DNA from: Actinomycetota bacterium
GTDB taxonomy: Bacteria > Actinomycetota > Thermoleophilia > Gaiellales > Gaiellaceae
Assembly: GCA_013812265.1 (NCBI GenBank)
Contig: JACCTQ010000103.1
Coordinates: 1 to 21,623 of the forward strand
Reading direction: 5' to 3'
DNA length: 21,623 bases
Shown here: positions 1 to 7,203 of the stretch, one piece after another
Layout of the letters: each line of letters opens with the position of its first letter
Position numbering within the stretch: position 1 is the stretch's first letter
The notes under the pieces: model-generated
Database searches by the model: none
The model's input: the letters and a program-made list of their open reading frames with translations, nothing else
Told to the model about the DNA's origin: nothing
Translations under genes and position numbers: made by a program

Positions 1-1745
1 GCGGGAGCGGCACCGTCCAGCTCTGCCAGCAAGGTGGTGGCGCGGTCGAGGTGAGTCGCGCGAATCTCGAGCAGCTCCTCGCCTGCGCGCTCGCGCAACC
101 ACTCGGCAAAGCGCCGATGGTGTTCCGCGCGAGCGAACTTCGAGATGCCCGCGTAGGCGACGTCCCGGATCAGAACGTGCTTGAACCGGTACGCGGTTTC
201 TCCGGAGATACTCGAGCGGGACTCGCGCAGCAGAAAGTCGCGCTCCACGAGGTCGTTCAGGCATTGGGCGAGGTCCTCACGCTCGGGCAGGAGGTGGGCG
301 AGAGCGCCGGCCCAGAAGACTCGGCCCACGACGGCAGCTCGTTGCAGCAAGCTTTTCTCAGCCGAAGGCAGCCGATCGATCCGAGCGGCGATGAGCGCCT
401 GCACGGTGTCCGGGATGCGCTCGGCCGAGCCGGCACCATCCTGCTCCGTCAGCATGCGGATCGTCTCCTCCACGAACAGCGGGTTTCCCTCCGTCTTTCT
501 GAGCAGGGTCTCCAGGGCGTCCGAATCAAGGTCCAGGTCGCTCGAGAGCGCCTCGACTAGCTGCTCGCTCTCCGCGGGGCGCAACGGCTCGAGCTCGATA
601 GCGGTTGCCCGAAGGCGGCCGCCTCCCCAGCCGGCGCGCGCGTCGAGCAACTCGGGGCGGGCCAGGCACAGCAGGAAGAGCGGTGCTTCGCGAACCCCTC
701 CTGCCATGTGCTCGATCAACTCGAGCAGCGGCTCTTCCGCCCAGTGGATGTCCTCGAAGACGAGGATGAGCGGTTGCGGCCGTGCGAGTTGCTCGGCCCA
801 CTCGCGCGCCGCCCAGGCGATCTCGGGCTGGCTACGCTCCTCCTCGACGGCCTCGAGCACACCGGAAGCAAGTGCGAGGAGGTCGGCGACGGCCTCGTCC
901 TCACAGCAGATGCGGAGCTTCTCCACGGCCTCCTTTACCGGATCGTCGTCCGCGATCCCGGCAGCCACCTTGACCATCTCGGCGAGCGGCCAGTACGTGA
1001 TGCCCTCGCCGTAGGGCAGGCAGCGTCCCGAGAGCACCGTCGCCCCTTCCAGACCGGCGACGAAGTCGCGGGCGAGGCGGCTTTTGCCAACACCCGGCTC
1101 GCCATAGATGGTGAAGAGCTGGGCTCGCTCGTCCCGGCGAACGCGTTCAAACGTGTTCTGGAGCAGCTCGAGCTCGGCCTCACGGCCGATCAGCGGTGCC
1201 TCCATCCGGCCCCGGGGCTGCGGACCGACAACTGCCCCGAGCGCGCGCCAGGCCCACACCGGCTCCTCGATGCCCTTCAGGTCGACCGGACCGCGATCCT
1301 CGACCTCCACGTGACCGAGGGTCAGTCGAAACGCTGTCGGGCCGAGCAGAAGCTCACCGGGCGCAGCCGCCTGTTGCAGCCGAACCGCCACGTTGATTGC
1401 CTCTCCGGTGGAGTAGGTCGTGTCGAGCTCGTCGGTGAGCACCTCACCGGACTCCACACCGATCCGCGCCTCCAGACCGAGCTCGCCGACCGACTCGAGA
1501 ATCGACAGGCCTGCTCGAACGGCGCGCTCGGCGTCGTCCTCGTGCGCCTGCGGGATCCCGAACGCCGCCATGAGCCCATCGCCGGCGAGGTTGCGCGCTG
1601 TCCCGCCGTGCTTCGCGATGCAGTCCGTGACGTGGTCCAAGAACCCGGTCACGCGGCGGCGGACGATCTCGGGGTCGCTCGCCGTCACGAGCCTCGTCGA
1701 GTCCACGAGATCCACGAATAGGATCGTCAAGAGCTTGCGTTCCAC
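1..1745 (-). CDS. Class III cyclase-domain / AAA-ATPase signalling protein, C-terminus beyond the window
   Basis: One uninterrupted reading frame runs leftward off the window edge, so only the first 581 codons are seen. Residues 1-170 match a class III nucleotide cyclase homology domain: a first metal Asp (FVDLVDST, D12), a second in LAGDG (D56) and the transition-state Asn/Arg pair in INVAVRL (N118, R122). The usual substrate-selecting Lys is replaced by Asn (N52) and the matching Asp/Thr by Tyr (Y111), so cyclase activity is uncertain. An AAA_16-like ATPase module follows, with Walker A GEPGVGKS near residue 215 and Walker B LILVFEDIHWAE near 326. The family usually continues into TPR-like repeats, which would lie outside the window. 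The start used is the GTG giving VERKLLTILF, close to where this family normally begins. An in-frame ATG at 1796 would add 17 residues and leave only 9 nt to the divergent mutase gene. The ligand and output are unknown. Confidence 0.85.
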   Translation of the reverse strand, partial: MERKLLTILFVDLVDSTRLVTASDPEIVRRRVTGFLDHVTDCIAKHGGTARNLAGDGLMAAFGIPQAHEDDAERAVRAGLSILESVGELGLEARIGVESGEVLTDELDTTYSTGEAINVAVRLQQAAAPGELLLGPTAFRLTLGHVEVEDRGPVDLKGIEEPVWAWRALGAVVGPQPRGRMEAPLIGREAELELLQNTFERVRRDERAQLFTIYGEPGVGKSRLARDFVAGLEGATVLSGRCLPYGEGITYWPLAEMVKVAAGIADDDPVKEAVEKLRICCEDEAVADLLALASGVLEAVEEERSQPEIAWAAREWAEQLARPQPLILVFEDIHWAEEPLLELIEHMAGGVREAPLFLLCLARPELLDARAGWGGGRLRATAIELEPLRPAESEQLVEALSSDLDLDSDALETLLRKTEGNPLFVEETIRMLTEQDGAGSAERIPDTVQALIAARIDRLPSAEKSLLQRAAVVGRVFWAGALAHLLPEREDLAQCLNDLVERDFLLRESRSSISGETAYRFKHVLIRDVAYAGISKFARAEHHRRFAEWLRERAGEELLEIRATHLDRATTLLAELDGAAP

Positions 1746-1805
1746 GCTGTAAGAGTAGAACGAACTGCGGCCGCCGAACGTTCCCGCCGTTAGCATCCGG
1801 GGTCC

Positions 1806-3155
1806 GTGCTCGATCCCAGTGTTTTCAAGGCCTACGACGTGCGCGGGGTCTACCCGACCGAGCTGGACGAAGAGGGCGCCTACGCGATCGGGCGCGCGTA
1901 CGTGGAGCATTTCGAGCCGCGGCGCATCGCTGTTGGCCGCGATATGCGTCTCTCTGCGCCGGGCATCACCCGTGCTCTGATCGACGGCTGTACCGAAGCC
2001 GGGTGCGAGGTGCTAGACATCGGGTTGGTCGGGACCGAGATGGTCTACTTCGCGGTCGGGGAGCTCGGCCTCGACGGGGGCGTGGCAGTGACCGCCTCGC
2101 ACAATCCGAAGGAGTACACCGGCATGAAGATCGTGCGTCGCGGCGCACTGCCCGTCGGCGGTGAGTCGGGCCTGCAGGACGTGCGGGATCGTGCACTTGC
2201 CGTGGAGAGAGTGTCCCGGGGTCAGGCCTCAGGACCGGTCCGCGAGTACGACGTGTGGCCGGGGTACGTGGAGCGCGTGCTCTCGTTCATCGATCCGTCG
2301 GCAGTCAAGCCGCTGCGCGTGGTCATCGATGCGGCGAACGGCATGGCGGGAGCGATGCTTCCGCCGGTGCTCGAGCGCTTGCCCGCCGTCGATGCGGTGC
2401 GCTGCTACTTCGAGCCGGACGGCAGCTTCCCGAACCACGAGCCGAATCCGCTGCTGCCGGAGAACCGCGAGTTCATCGTGCGCAAGGTCACCGAGGAAGG
2501 CGCCGATCTCGGGGTCGCCTTCGACGGCGACGCCGACCGCTGCTTCTTCGTCGACGACACCGGCGAGTTCGTCCCGGGAGACTTCGTCACGGCGCTGCTC
2601 GCCGAGTCGATCCTGGCGAAGGAGCCGGGCGCCAAGATCATCTACGACCTGCGCGCGAGCTGGGCCGTCCCGGAGACCGTGGAGCGCGCCGGCGGTATCC
2701 CGCTCGTCAACCGTGTCGGACACGCGTTCATCAAGCACCGGATGCGCGCGGAGGACGCGACGTTCGGCGGGGAGGTGTCCGGGCACTACTACTTCCGCGA
2801 CTTCTCCCAGGCCGACTCGGGCGTCGTCCCCTTCCTGCTCATGCTGGAGCTCCTGTCCATGAGAGACGCCAGGCTCTCGGAGATCCTCGACGACTACCGA
2901 AGCCGCTACTTCATCACCGGGGAGCTGAACACGCCGGTCCCGGACGTCGCCCTCAAGCTCCAGGAGCTGAAGGAGCGTTTCGGCCGGGAGGGCACCGTGA
3001 GCCACCTGGACGGGATCTCCGTCGATGCGCCCGACTGGCACATGAACGTGCGGCCGTCGAACACGGAGCCGCTCCTGCGCCTGAATCTCGAGGCCCGCTC
3101 GCGAGAGCTCATGGAGCGCAAGCGCGAGGAGGTCCTCGCCGTCATTCGCGCGTAA
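1806..3155 (+). CDS. manB: Phosphomannomutase / phosphoglucomutase
   Basis: A 449-residue enzyme of the alpha-D-phosphohexomutase superfamily. It interconverts hexose 1- and 6-phosphates (mannose and/or glucose) in the cytosol, feeding GDP-mannose and cell-envelope glycan synthesis. All four signature elements are present. The phosphoserine loop is TASHNP (S98). The Mg-binding loop is DGDADR (D240, D242, D244). The sugar-binding loop is GEVSGH (322-327). The C-terminal phosphate-binding loop is RPSNTEP (416-422). Length is normal for the family. The start is a GTG without a Shine-Dalgarno sequence; a weak -10-like TAGCAT lies 9 nt upstream, which would fit a leaderless message. The gene stands alone, divergent from the cyclase/ATPase gene. 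Mannose versus glucose specificity cannot be decided from sequence, so the symbol is a family-level choice. Confidence 0.93.
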   Translation: MLDPSVFKAYDVRGVYPTELDEEGAYAIGRAYVEHFEPRRIAVGRDMRLSAPGITRALIDGCTEAGCEVLDIGLVGTEMVYFAVGELGLDGGVAVTASHNPKEYTGMKIVRRGALPVGGESGLQDVRDRALAVERVSRGQASGPVREYDVWPGYVERVLSFIDPSAVKPLRVVIDAANGMAGAMLPPVLERLPAVDAVRCYFEPDGSFPNHEPNPLLPENREFIVRKVTEEGADLGVAFDGDADRCFFVDDTGEFVPGDFVTALLAESILAKEPGAKIIYDLRASWAVPETVERAGGIPLVNRVGHAFIKHRMRAEDATFGGEVSGHYYFRDFSQADSGVVPFLLMLELLSMRDARLSEILDDYRSRYFITGELNTPVPDVALKLQELKERFGREGTVSHLDGISVDAPDWHMNVRPSNTEPLLRLNLEARSRELMERKREEVLAVIRA

Positions 3156-3285
3156 CTCGTGACGTTCTCGTAGCCACCGTTCAACGCCTGCATCTCCCAG
3201 CGTCGACCACGGTGGATCGCGGTGGTTCGGCCTGCCGGGTTGGACTTCTTCGGGGCCGAGATCGGCGCCCTGTAGGTTTGGGCGA

Positions 3286-3756
3286 ATGCCGCTCGAGCTC
3301 GGACATACGACCGACCGCAAGCCGCCCTTCAAGTTCGCCGCCTACACGCGGGTGGGGTTTTCAGACACGGATGCCCAGGGCATCGTCTACTACGGCCGCT
3401 ATCTGCCTTACTTCGACCTCGCGCGCGTGGAATACCACCGGCATCTCGAGATGCTGAAGCTCGAGCAGGGCGAGCACGAGTTCGTCATGCGCGCCTGCAC
3501 CATGGAGTACTTCGCACCCGCGCGCTTCGACGATGCGCTGGAGGTGTTCGTGCGCCTGTCCCGCATCGGCCGCACGAGCGCGACCTACGAATGTGCCGCC
3601 TACCGTGTCGAAGACGACCTCCTGATGGTGACGGCGGGGCAGACACTCGTGCTGGTGGATCTCGACGAGCGCCGAGCGGCGCCGATCCCGGCGGCCTACC
3701 GCGAGCGTGTCCGCGCTTTCGAGGGAGACGATCTCGAGGTCGCCGGACCCGCGTGA
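3286..3756 (+). CDS. Hot-dog fold acyl-CoA thioesterase (4HBT / YbgC-FadM type)
   Basis: A 156-residue single-domain thioesterase of the 4-hydroxybenzoyl-CoA thioesterase superfamily, expected to hydrolyse an acyl-CoA thioester in the cytosol. The diagnostic segment is FSDTDAQGIVYYGRYL at residues 25-40. The second Asp of the DTD (D29) aligns with the catalytic Asp of Pseudomonas 4-hydroxybenzoyl-CoA thioesterase, and the following VYYGRYLPYFDLAR is the start of the central hot-dog helix. Length matches YbgC/FadM-like proteins, with about 10 extra residues at the N-terminus. There is no operon partner: it lies 130 nt after the mutase gene and converges on the secreted propeller gene. The physiological substrate is unknown; fatty-acyl-CoA housekeeping is the conservative guess. 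Confidence 0.85.
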   Translation: MPLELGHTTDRKPPFKFAAYTRVGFSDTDAQGIVYYGRYLPYFDLARVEYHRHLEMLKLEQGEHEFVMRACTMEYFAPARFDDALEVFVRLSRIGRTSATYECAAYRVEDDLLMVTAGQTLVLVDLDERRAAPIPAAYRERVRAFEGDDLEVAGPA

Positions 3757-3801
3757 CAGCGTCCGAGCGCACCTTGTGACATCGGCTCTGCCGCCCCTGG
3801 G

Positions 3802-3838
3802 GGCACGGAGAGCCCGTCGTGACCGGACTCTCCGTGCC
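3802..3838. terminator. Stem-loop between convergent genes, likely bidirectional terminator
   Basis: A perfect 11-bp inverted repeat, GGCACGGAGAG (3802-3812) and CTCTCCGTGCC (3828-3838), with a 15-nt loop. It sits in the 113-nt gap between the convergent thioesterase and propeller stop codons. There is no U-tract, as is common in high-GC actinobacteria, so the terminator role is inferred from structure and position. Confidence 0.6.
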
Positions 3839-3869
3839 TGGCCAGGTGCCAAGCGGCCTTCAGCGCGAG

Positions 3870-5006
3870 CTAGCCCGTTCGCTCCACTCGCACCACGGTC
3901 TTCGCCGCGACGTCGGTCACCCAGGCGGCACCCTCGCCGTAGGTGACGCCGAAAGTCTGGCTGGAGCCGCGCGTGACCGCGACATTGTCGACCACCTTGT
4001 TCGTGCGTGGGTCGATCAGGCACAGGGCATTCCCCTGCGTGACCCACACCAGACCGCCGCCCACGGCGGCGGCCTGGGTCTCGCGACAGCCGGAGATGGT
4101 GGCCGCGACGCGGTTCGTCGCCGGGTCGACGCGGTCGACACGGTCTCCGCCCGCGGCTGCCACCCAGATCGATCCCTCGCCTGCGGCTACCCGTCCATCC
4201 TGGGTATCGACCGTCGCCACGATTTGATTCGTCGCGGGGTCTATGCGCAAGAGCTTGCCCTCGCGGTGATTCATCACCCACACAGCGCCTGGCGTAACAG
4301 CGATCCCGCTCGGGCGGCCACGATCCTGCCGCCCCGGTTCCGCGGTGGTCGGAATCTTCGTGACGAGGGCGTTGGTGACCGGGTCGATGCGCGTGACCGT
4401 GGATTCCTCGAAGTTCGTCGCCCAAACGGCACCCTCGCCGATCGCGAGCGGCGCGGGCCGCTGGGGAGCCATGCCGGGTTTGAGCGTCGCAACGACCGAG
4501 TTGGTCTGGGGATCTATGCGCACCACGGTGAGCCTGTGGGAGGCCTGTGGCTCGGGTCCGCCCTCGGCGATCGCCACCCAGACAGAGCCCGGCGCGGCCG
4601 CGACCCAGGTGAATCCGGTTGCGGGCAGCGGAATGGTGGCGGCGACGCGATTCGTGCTCGGATCGATACGCACGAGTTTCCCCGCCGGCTCTGTGAACCA
4701 GCTGGCGGCCCACACCGCACCGTCCGCCACGGCAACCCCGGCGGGAGCGAATCCCACGGGAATCGTCGCTGCGATCTTGACCGCACTCGGCGGCGGCGGC
4801 GGTGGCGGCGGCTTCGGAGCCGGTACGTTCCGGCAGACGCGCACTCGCTTCTTCTTGCCTTTGATCTTCTTGACGACGTACTTGCAGCGCTTCTTTCCGG
4901 CGGCCACCGGGACGACAGGACCGATCGACGCGCTCGGCGTGGCCGTGGGAGCGGCCACGACCAGCGTGAGCAAAGCGACAAGTGCGAGTTGCACGATCCG
5001 ATGCAT
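3870..5006 (-). CDS. Secreted YVTN-type beta-propeller protein
   Basis: 378 residues from the chosen start. A signal peptide comes first (hydrophobic QLALVALLTLVVA, then small residues). A strongly basic stretch with two cysteines (CKYVVKKIKGKKKRVRVC) and a run of eight or so prolines, encoded by a GGC/GGT-rich microsatellite near 4790-4812, follow. The rest is a repeat array with the blade consensus GAVWV...RIDP.TN.VVATI, characteristic of YVTN/virginiamycin B lyase-like propellers; about six or seven blades can be counted. The basic/proline section may tether the propeller to the wall, and the Cys pair may form a disulfide (inference). The upstream 100-residue gene ends inside this gene's ribosome-binding region, so the two are probably translated together. 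No enzyme residues were recognised; a binding or scaffold role fits best. It closely resembles the propeller of the membrane regulator encoded divergently. Confidence 0.85.
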   Translation of the reverse strand: MHRIVQLALVALLTLVVAAPTATPSASIGPVVPVAAGKKRCKYVVKKIKGKKKRVRVCRNVPAPKPPPPPPPPSAVKIAATIPVGFAPAGVAVADGAVWAASWFTEPAGKLVRIDPSTNRVAATIPLPATGFTWVAAAPGSVWVAIAEGGPEPQASHRLTVVRIDPQTNSVVATLKPGMAPQRPAPLAIGEGAVWATNFEESTVTRIDPVTNALVTKIPTTAEPGRQDRGRPSGIAVTPGAVWVMNHREGKLLRIDPATNQIVATVDTQDGRVAAGEGSIWVAAAGGDRVDRVDPATNRVAATISGCRETQAAAVGGGLVWVTQGNALCLIDPRTNKVVDNVAVTRGSSQTFGVTYGEGAAWVTDVAAKTVVRVERTG

Positions 5007-5008
5007 CT

Positions 5009-5311
5009 TCATCCTCCTCTGTCGGTATGGGGAAGTGCCGTGACGCGCCAGATCACCTTCGTGTGCGGTCTGCTCGTCTCGATCGCAAAGCGACCGTCGA
5101 GCAGGCCGGCGACCACGGAGGCGTCCACCTCGGGATCGGCCGGTGTGAGCTCGTACGTGAAGGAGACGTAGTGCTCCCGCACGTACGCGGGCAGGACGAC
5201 GGTGGCCTGACCGGCTTGATCCGTCCAGACGTCGCCGCCGAAGATCCTGCCCGCGTTCTCGTATCCCGTGGCACGCGTCACGGACGAAATGGTCACCCGG
5301 CCCGGTATCAC
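5009..5311 (-). CDS. Small beta-sandwich-like protein coupled to the propeller gene
   Basis: About 100 residues from a GTG at 5311; another in-frame GTG lies at 5296. The reading frame stays open further upstream, but that part runs antisense to the BTAD gene and has no coding character. Protein-like sequence begins around VTISSVTRATGYENAG. The C-terminal half (GGDVWTDQAGQATVVLPAYV, then YELTP, LLDGRFAIET and PHTKVIWRVTA) resembles a module found at the ends of secreted or tail-fibre-like actinobacterial proteins; that resemblance is from memory and not checked. No signal peptide is visible, so it may be an orphan or truncated domain. The stop overlaps the ribosome-binding site of the propeller gene, so the two form an operon. 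The exact start and the function are uncertain. Confidence 0.6.
   Translation of the reverse strand: MIPGRVTISSVTRATGYENAGRIFGGDVWTDQAGQATVVLPAYVREHYVSFTYELTPADPEVDASVVAGLLDGRFAIETSRPHTKVIWRVTALPHTDRGG
5013..5018 (-). promoter_or_regulatory. Shine-Dalgarno AGGAGG that decides the propeller start
   Basis: On the minus strand AGGAGG is followed by ATGAAGATG. The first ATG (5012) has zero spacing and cannot be used efficiently. The second (5006) is 6 nt away, the optimal distance. The start is therefore placed at 5006, giving MHRIVQLALV. The upstream gene's TGA stop (5011-5009) overlaps this site, which suggests translational coupling. Confidence 0.75.
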
Positions 5312-5336
5312 ACCGGTTTCTACCGGGTAAACCGGT
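5301..5336. promoter_or_regulatory. Nested inverted repeats, candidate operator in the divergent region
   Basis: Two interleaved perfect inverted repeats are visible. One is ACCGGTTT (5312-5319) with AAACCGGT (5329-5336). The other is CCCGGTA (5301-5307) with TACCGGG (5321-5327). They share the core CCGGT and lie just upstream of, or over, the start of the leftward small gene, 33 nt before the -35 box of the BTAD gene. They are plausible binding sites for the OmpR-type winged helix of that regulator. Binding is inferred; SARP-type regulators more often use direct heptamer repeats. Confidence 0.5.
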
Positions 5337-5368
5337 CGGTATCGCCCTGCACGCCGCCGGCAGCGTAC

Positions 5369-5397
5369 TTGTCGCCTCGGCGCCGGGCCGTTAGAAA
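5369..5397 (+). promoter_or_regulatory. Promoter of the BTAD regulator gene
   Basis: A -35-like TTGTCG (5369-5374) and a -10-like TAGAAA (5392-5397) are separated by exactly 17 nt. The -10 box ends 6 nt before the GTG at 5404. Transcription would then begin at or next to that codon, giving a leaderless mRNA. This favours 5404 over the GTG at 5398, which directly abuts the -10 box. Confidence 0.55.
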
Positions 5398-5403
5398 GTG
5401 AGC

Positions 5404-7200
5404 GTGGAATTCCGAATCCTCGGGCCACTCGAGATCCTGGACGACGGTCGCCCGATCCAACTCGGGGCCGCCAGAGAGGAAGCGGTGCTCGGGATCCTCC
5501 TCCTCCATCCGAACCAGGTCGTCTCGACCGAGCGCCTGATCGACGAGCTCTGGGGCAGCTCGCCGTCGTCGACCGCGGCCAAGACCGTCCAGGTGTACAT
5601 CTCACGGCTGCGCAGGGCCCTTCAGGCGGCGAGCGGAGAGCAGATCGTCGCAACCCGGGCGCCCGGCTACGTCGTACAACTCGAGCCCGAGCAGCTGGAT
5701 GCCGCTCGCTTCGAGCGACTCGTCGCCCACGCCCGCGCCGAAGCGGCCGAAGAGAATCCCGAGCGCGCTGCCGAGACCTTCCGCCGCGCCCTCTCGCTGT
5801 GGCGCGGCAGGGCTCTCGCCGGCCTCGAGTTCCAGTCGTTCGCCAAGAACGAGATCGCACGACTGGAGGACGTTCACCTCTCCGCGCTCATCGACCGCAT
5901 CGACTGCGACCTCGTGCTCGGAAGACACGAGCAGCTGATCGGCGAGCTCGAGCGCCTCGTTGCCGAACATCCCTACAGCGAGCGCTTGCGCCAGCAGCTG
6001 ATGCTCGCGCTCTATCGCGCAGGACGCCAGGCAGATGCGCTGGCGGCGTACCGGGAAGGGCGTAAGACCCTCATGGACGAACTCGCCCTCGAGCCGAGCC
6101 CGGCGCTGCAGCGCCTCGAGCGTGCCATCCTCGGACACGACCCGGCTCTCCAGCCGCCACCCCTTCGGCGGCAAGCGAGCCGGCCACCCGTCGAGCCGCC
6201 GACAAGGCCCGCCAGGACCCTGCGCTCGCGCGTCGTCGTCTTGACGGCGGCCCTGCTCGCCCTTGCCGGGGTTGCCGCGCTGGCTCTTGCACGGGGAAGC
6301 GGGAACGACGGCCTCGACCGCCTGCGGCCGAACTCCGTTGGAGTCATCGACCCCATCTCGAACGCGATGGTCGGCGAGATCCCGACCGGCATTCGGCCGG
6401 GCCCGGTTGCGATCGGCGCAGGGTCGGTGTGGGTCGGAAACCTCGACGACCGGACCGTCACCCGCATCGATGCGAAGCGGCGAGAGGCGACGGCAACGAT
6501 CCCGCTCGGAGAGCAGACGCCGAGCGGCCTGGTTTTCGCGGGCACGTCGATCTGGGTGGCGCACGGGCTGCGCGGGACGCTGTCGCGGATCGACCCCGGC
6601 TACGACCGCGTGACGAACACCTTCCGGGTCGCAAGGGGCGGCGAGATCGCCAGAGGCGGTGGCGAAGGAACGGTGGCAGGTGGCGACGGCGCCCTCTGGG
6701 CGATATTCGGGGACTCGACAGTCGTCCGCCTGGATCCGGCCACCGGCCGGGTCGACGGCAGGTCATTCGCCGGCTCGGCGCCTGCAGGGGTGGCCCTGGG
6801 ACAGAGTTCCTTGTGGGTCGTGAACTCCGGAGAGGCCACCGTGTACCGGTTCAATCCCGGCACCTTCGAGGCCGGTCCAACCGCGAGGATCACGGTTGGA
6901 AGCCGTCCAACCGGCATCGCAGTCGCCTACGGGGCTGCATGGGTGACGAACACGGGCGACGACCTCGTCTCGAGAATCGACGCGAGGACGAACTCGGCAA
7001 GCACCATTCGCGTCGGAGACCGGCCCACCGGCATCGTGGCGGGAGCCGGTGCGATCTGGGTCGCGAACAAGGGAAGCAAGACGGTTTCCAGAATCGATCC
7101 GGGCTCGCGGGAGGTCGTCGAGACGATCCGGGTGGGTAGCACGCCGTCGGCCGTCGCGTTCGGGCACGGCTACGTCTGGGTCAGCGCACAGCGCGGCTAG
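5404..7200 (+). CDS. Membrane-anchored BTAD (AfsR/SARP-type) regulator with extracytoplasmic YVTN propeller
   Basis: 598 residues in four parts. Residues 1-95 form an OmpR/PhoB-type winged helix (EFRILGPLEIL, then VQVYISRLRRAL and ATRAPGYVV). Residues 98-245 form the helical bacterial transcriptional activation domain, ending DELALEPSPALQRLERAIL. A proline/arginine linker leads to a single transmembrane helix at about 275-297 (VVVLTAALLALAGVAALALA). Residues 305-598 form a YVTN propeller with the blade pattern GAIWVANKGSKTVSRIDP. Arginines before the helix predict an inside N-terminus, with the propeller outside. This layout resembles CadC-like one-component membrane sensors, but with SARP DNA-binding parts. 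The likely role is sensing at the cell surface and direct transcription control (inference). Likely targets are its own promoter and the divergent propeller operon. The start follows the promoter spacing; GTG 5398 adds two residues. It has no ATPase (NB-ARC) domain, unlike AfsR. Confidence 0.9.
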   Translation: MEFRILGPLEILDDGRPIQLGAAREEAVLGILLLHPNQVVSTERLIDELWGSSPSSTAAKTVQVYISRLRRALQAASGEQIVATRAPGYVVQLEPEQLDAARFERLVAHARAEAAEENPERAAETFRRALSLWRGRALAGLEFQSFAKNEIARLEDVHLSALIDRIDCDLVLGRHEQLIGELERLVAEHPYSERLRQQLMLALYRAGRQADALAAYREGRKTLMDELALEPSPALQRLERAILGHDPALQPPPLRRQASRPPVEPPTRPARTLRSRVVVLTAALLALAGVAALALARGSGNDGLDRLRPNSVGVIDPISNAMVGEIPTGIRPGPVAIGAGSVWVGNLDDRTVTRIDAKRREATATIPLGEQTPSGLVFAGTSIWVAHGLRGTLSRIDPGYDRVTNTFRVARGGEIARGGGEGTVAGGDGALWAIFGDSTVVRLDPATGRVDGRSFAGSAPAGVALGQSSLWVVNSGEATVYRFNPGTFEAGPTARITVGSRPTGIAVAYGAAWVTNTGDDLVSRIDARTNSASTIRVGDRPTGIVAGAGAIWVANKGSKTVSRIDPGSREVVETIRVGSTPSAVAFGHGYVWVSAQRG

Positions 7201-7203
7201 CCG

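Noticed and set aside
1195..1260. Possible frameshift between the cyclase and ATPase domains
   Set aside because: On re-reading the complement base by base, the frame is continuous (VWAWRALGAVVGPQPRGRMEAP); no lesion exists.
181..1721. Long + strand open frames (277 and 337 codons) opposite the cyclase/ATPase gene
   Set aside because: They are antisense to a frame with clear cyclase and Walker motifs; their products show only Arg/Ser/Ala-rich composition typical of GC-rich shadow frames.
2229..3457. Open frames of 367 (-) and 400 (+) codons over the mutase gene
   Set aside because: They overlap an intact phosphohexomutase with all motifs; the translations are low-complexity shadow sequence.
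4785..4815. GGC/GGT microsatellite as a separate repeat element
   Set aside because: It simply encodes the polyproline linker of the secreted propeller and is described in that entry.
3361..5171. 450-codon frames on both strands around the secreted propeller
   Set aside because: The minus frame 3870-5006 has a signal peptide and propeller repeats. The others are its shadows, one echoing the repeats only because of periodic codons.
5312..5860. N-terminal extension of the small 5009-5311 gene (total 283 codons)
   Set aside because: This part lies antisense to the BTAD winged-helix and activation domains, is Arg-rich and shows no protein-like pattern; only the last 100 codons look real.
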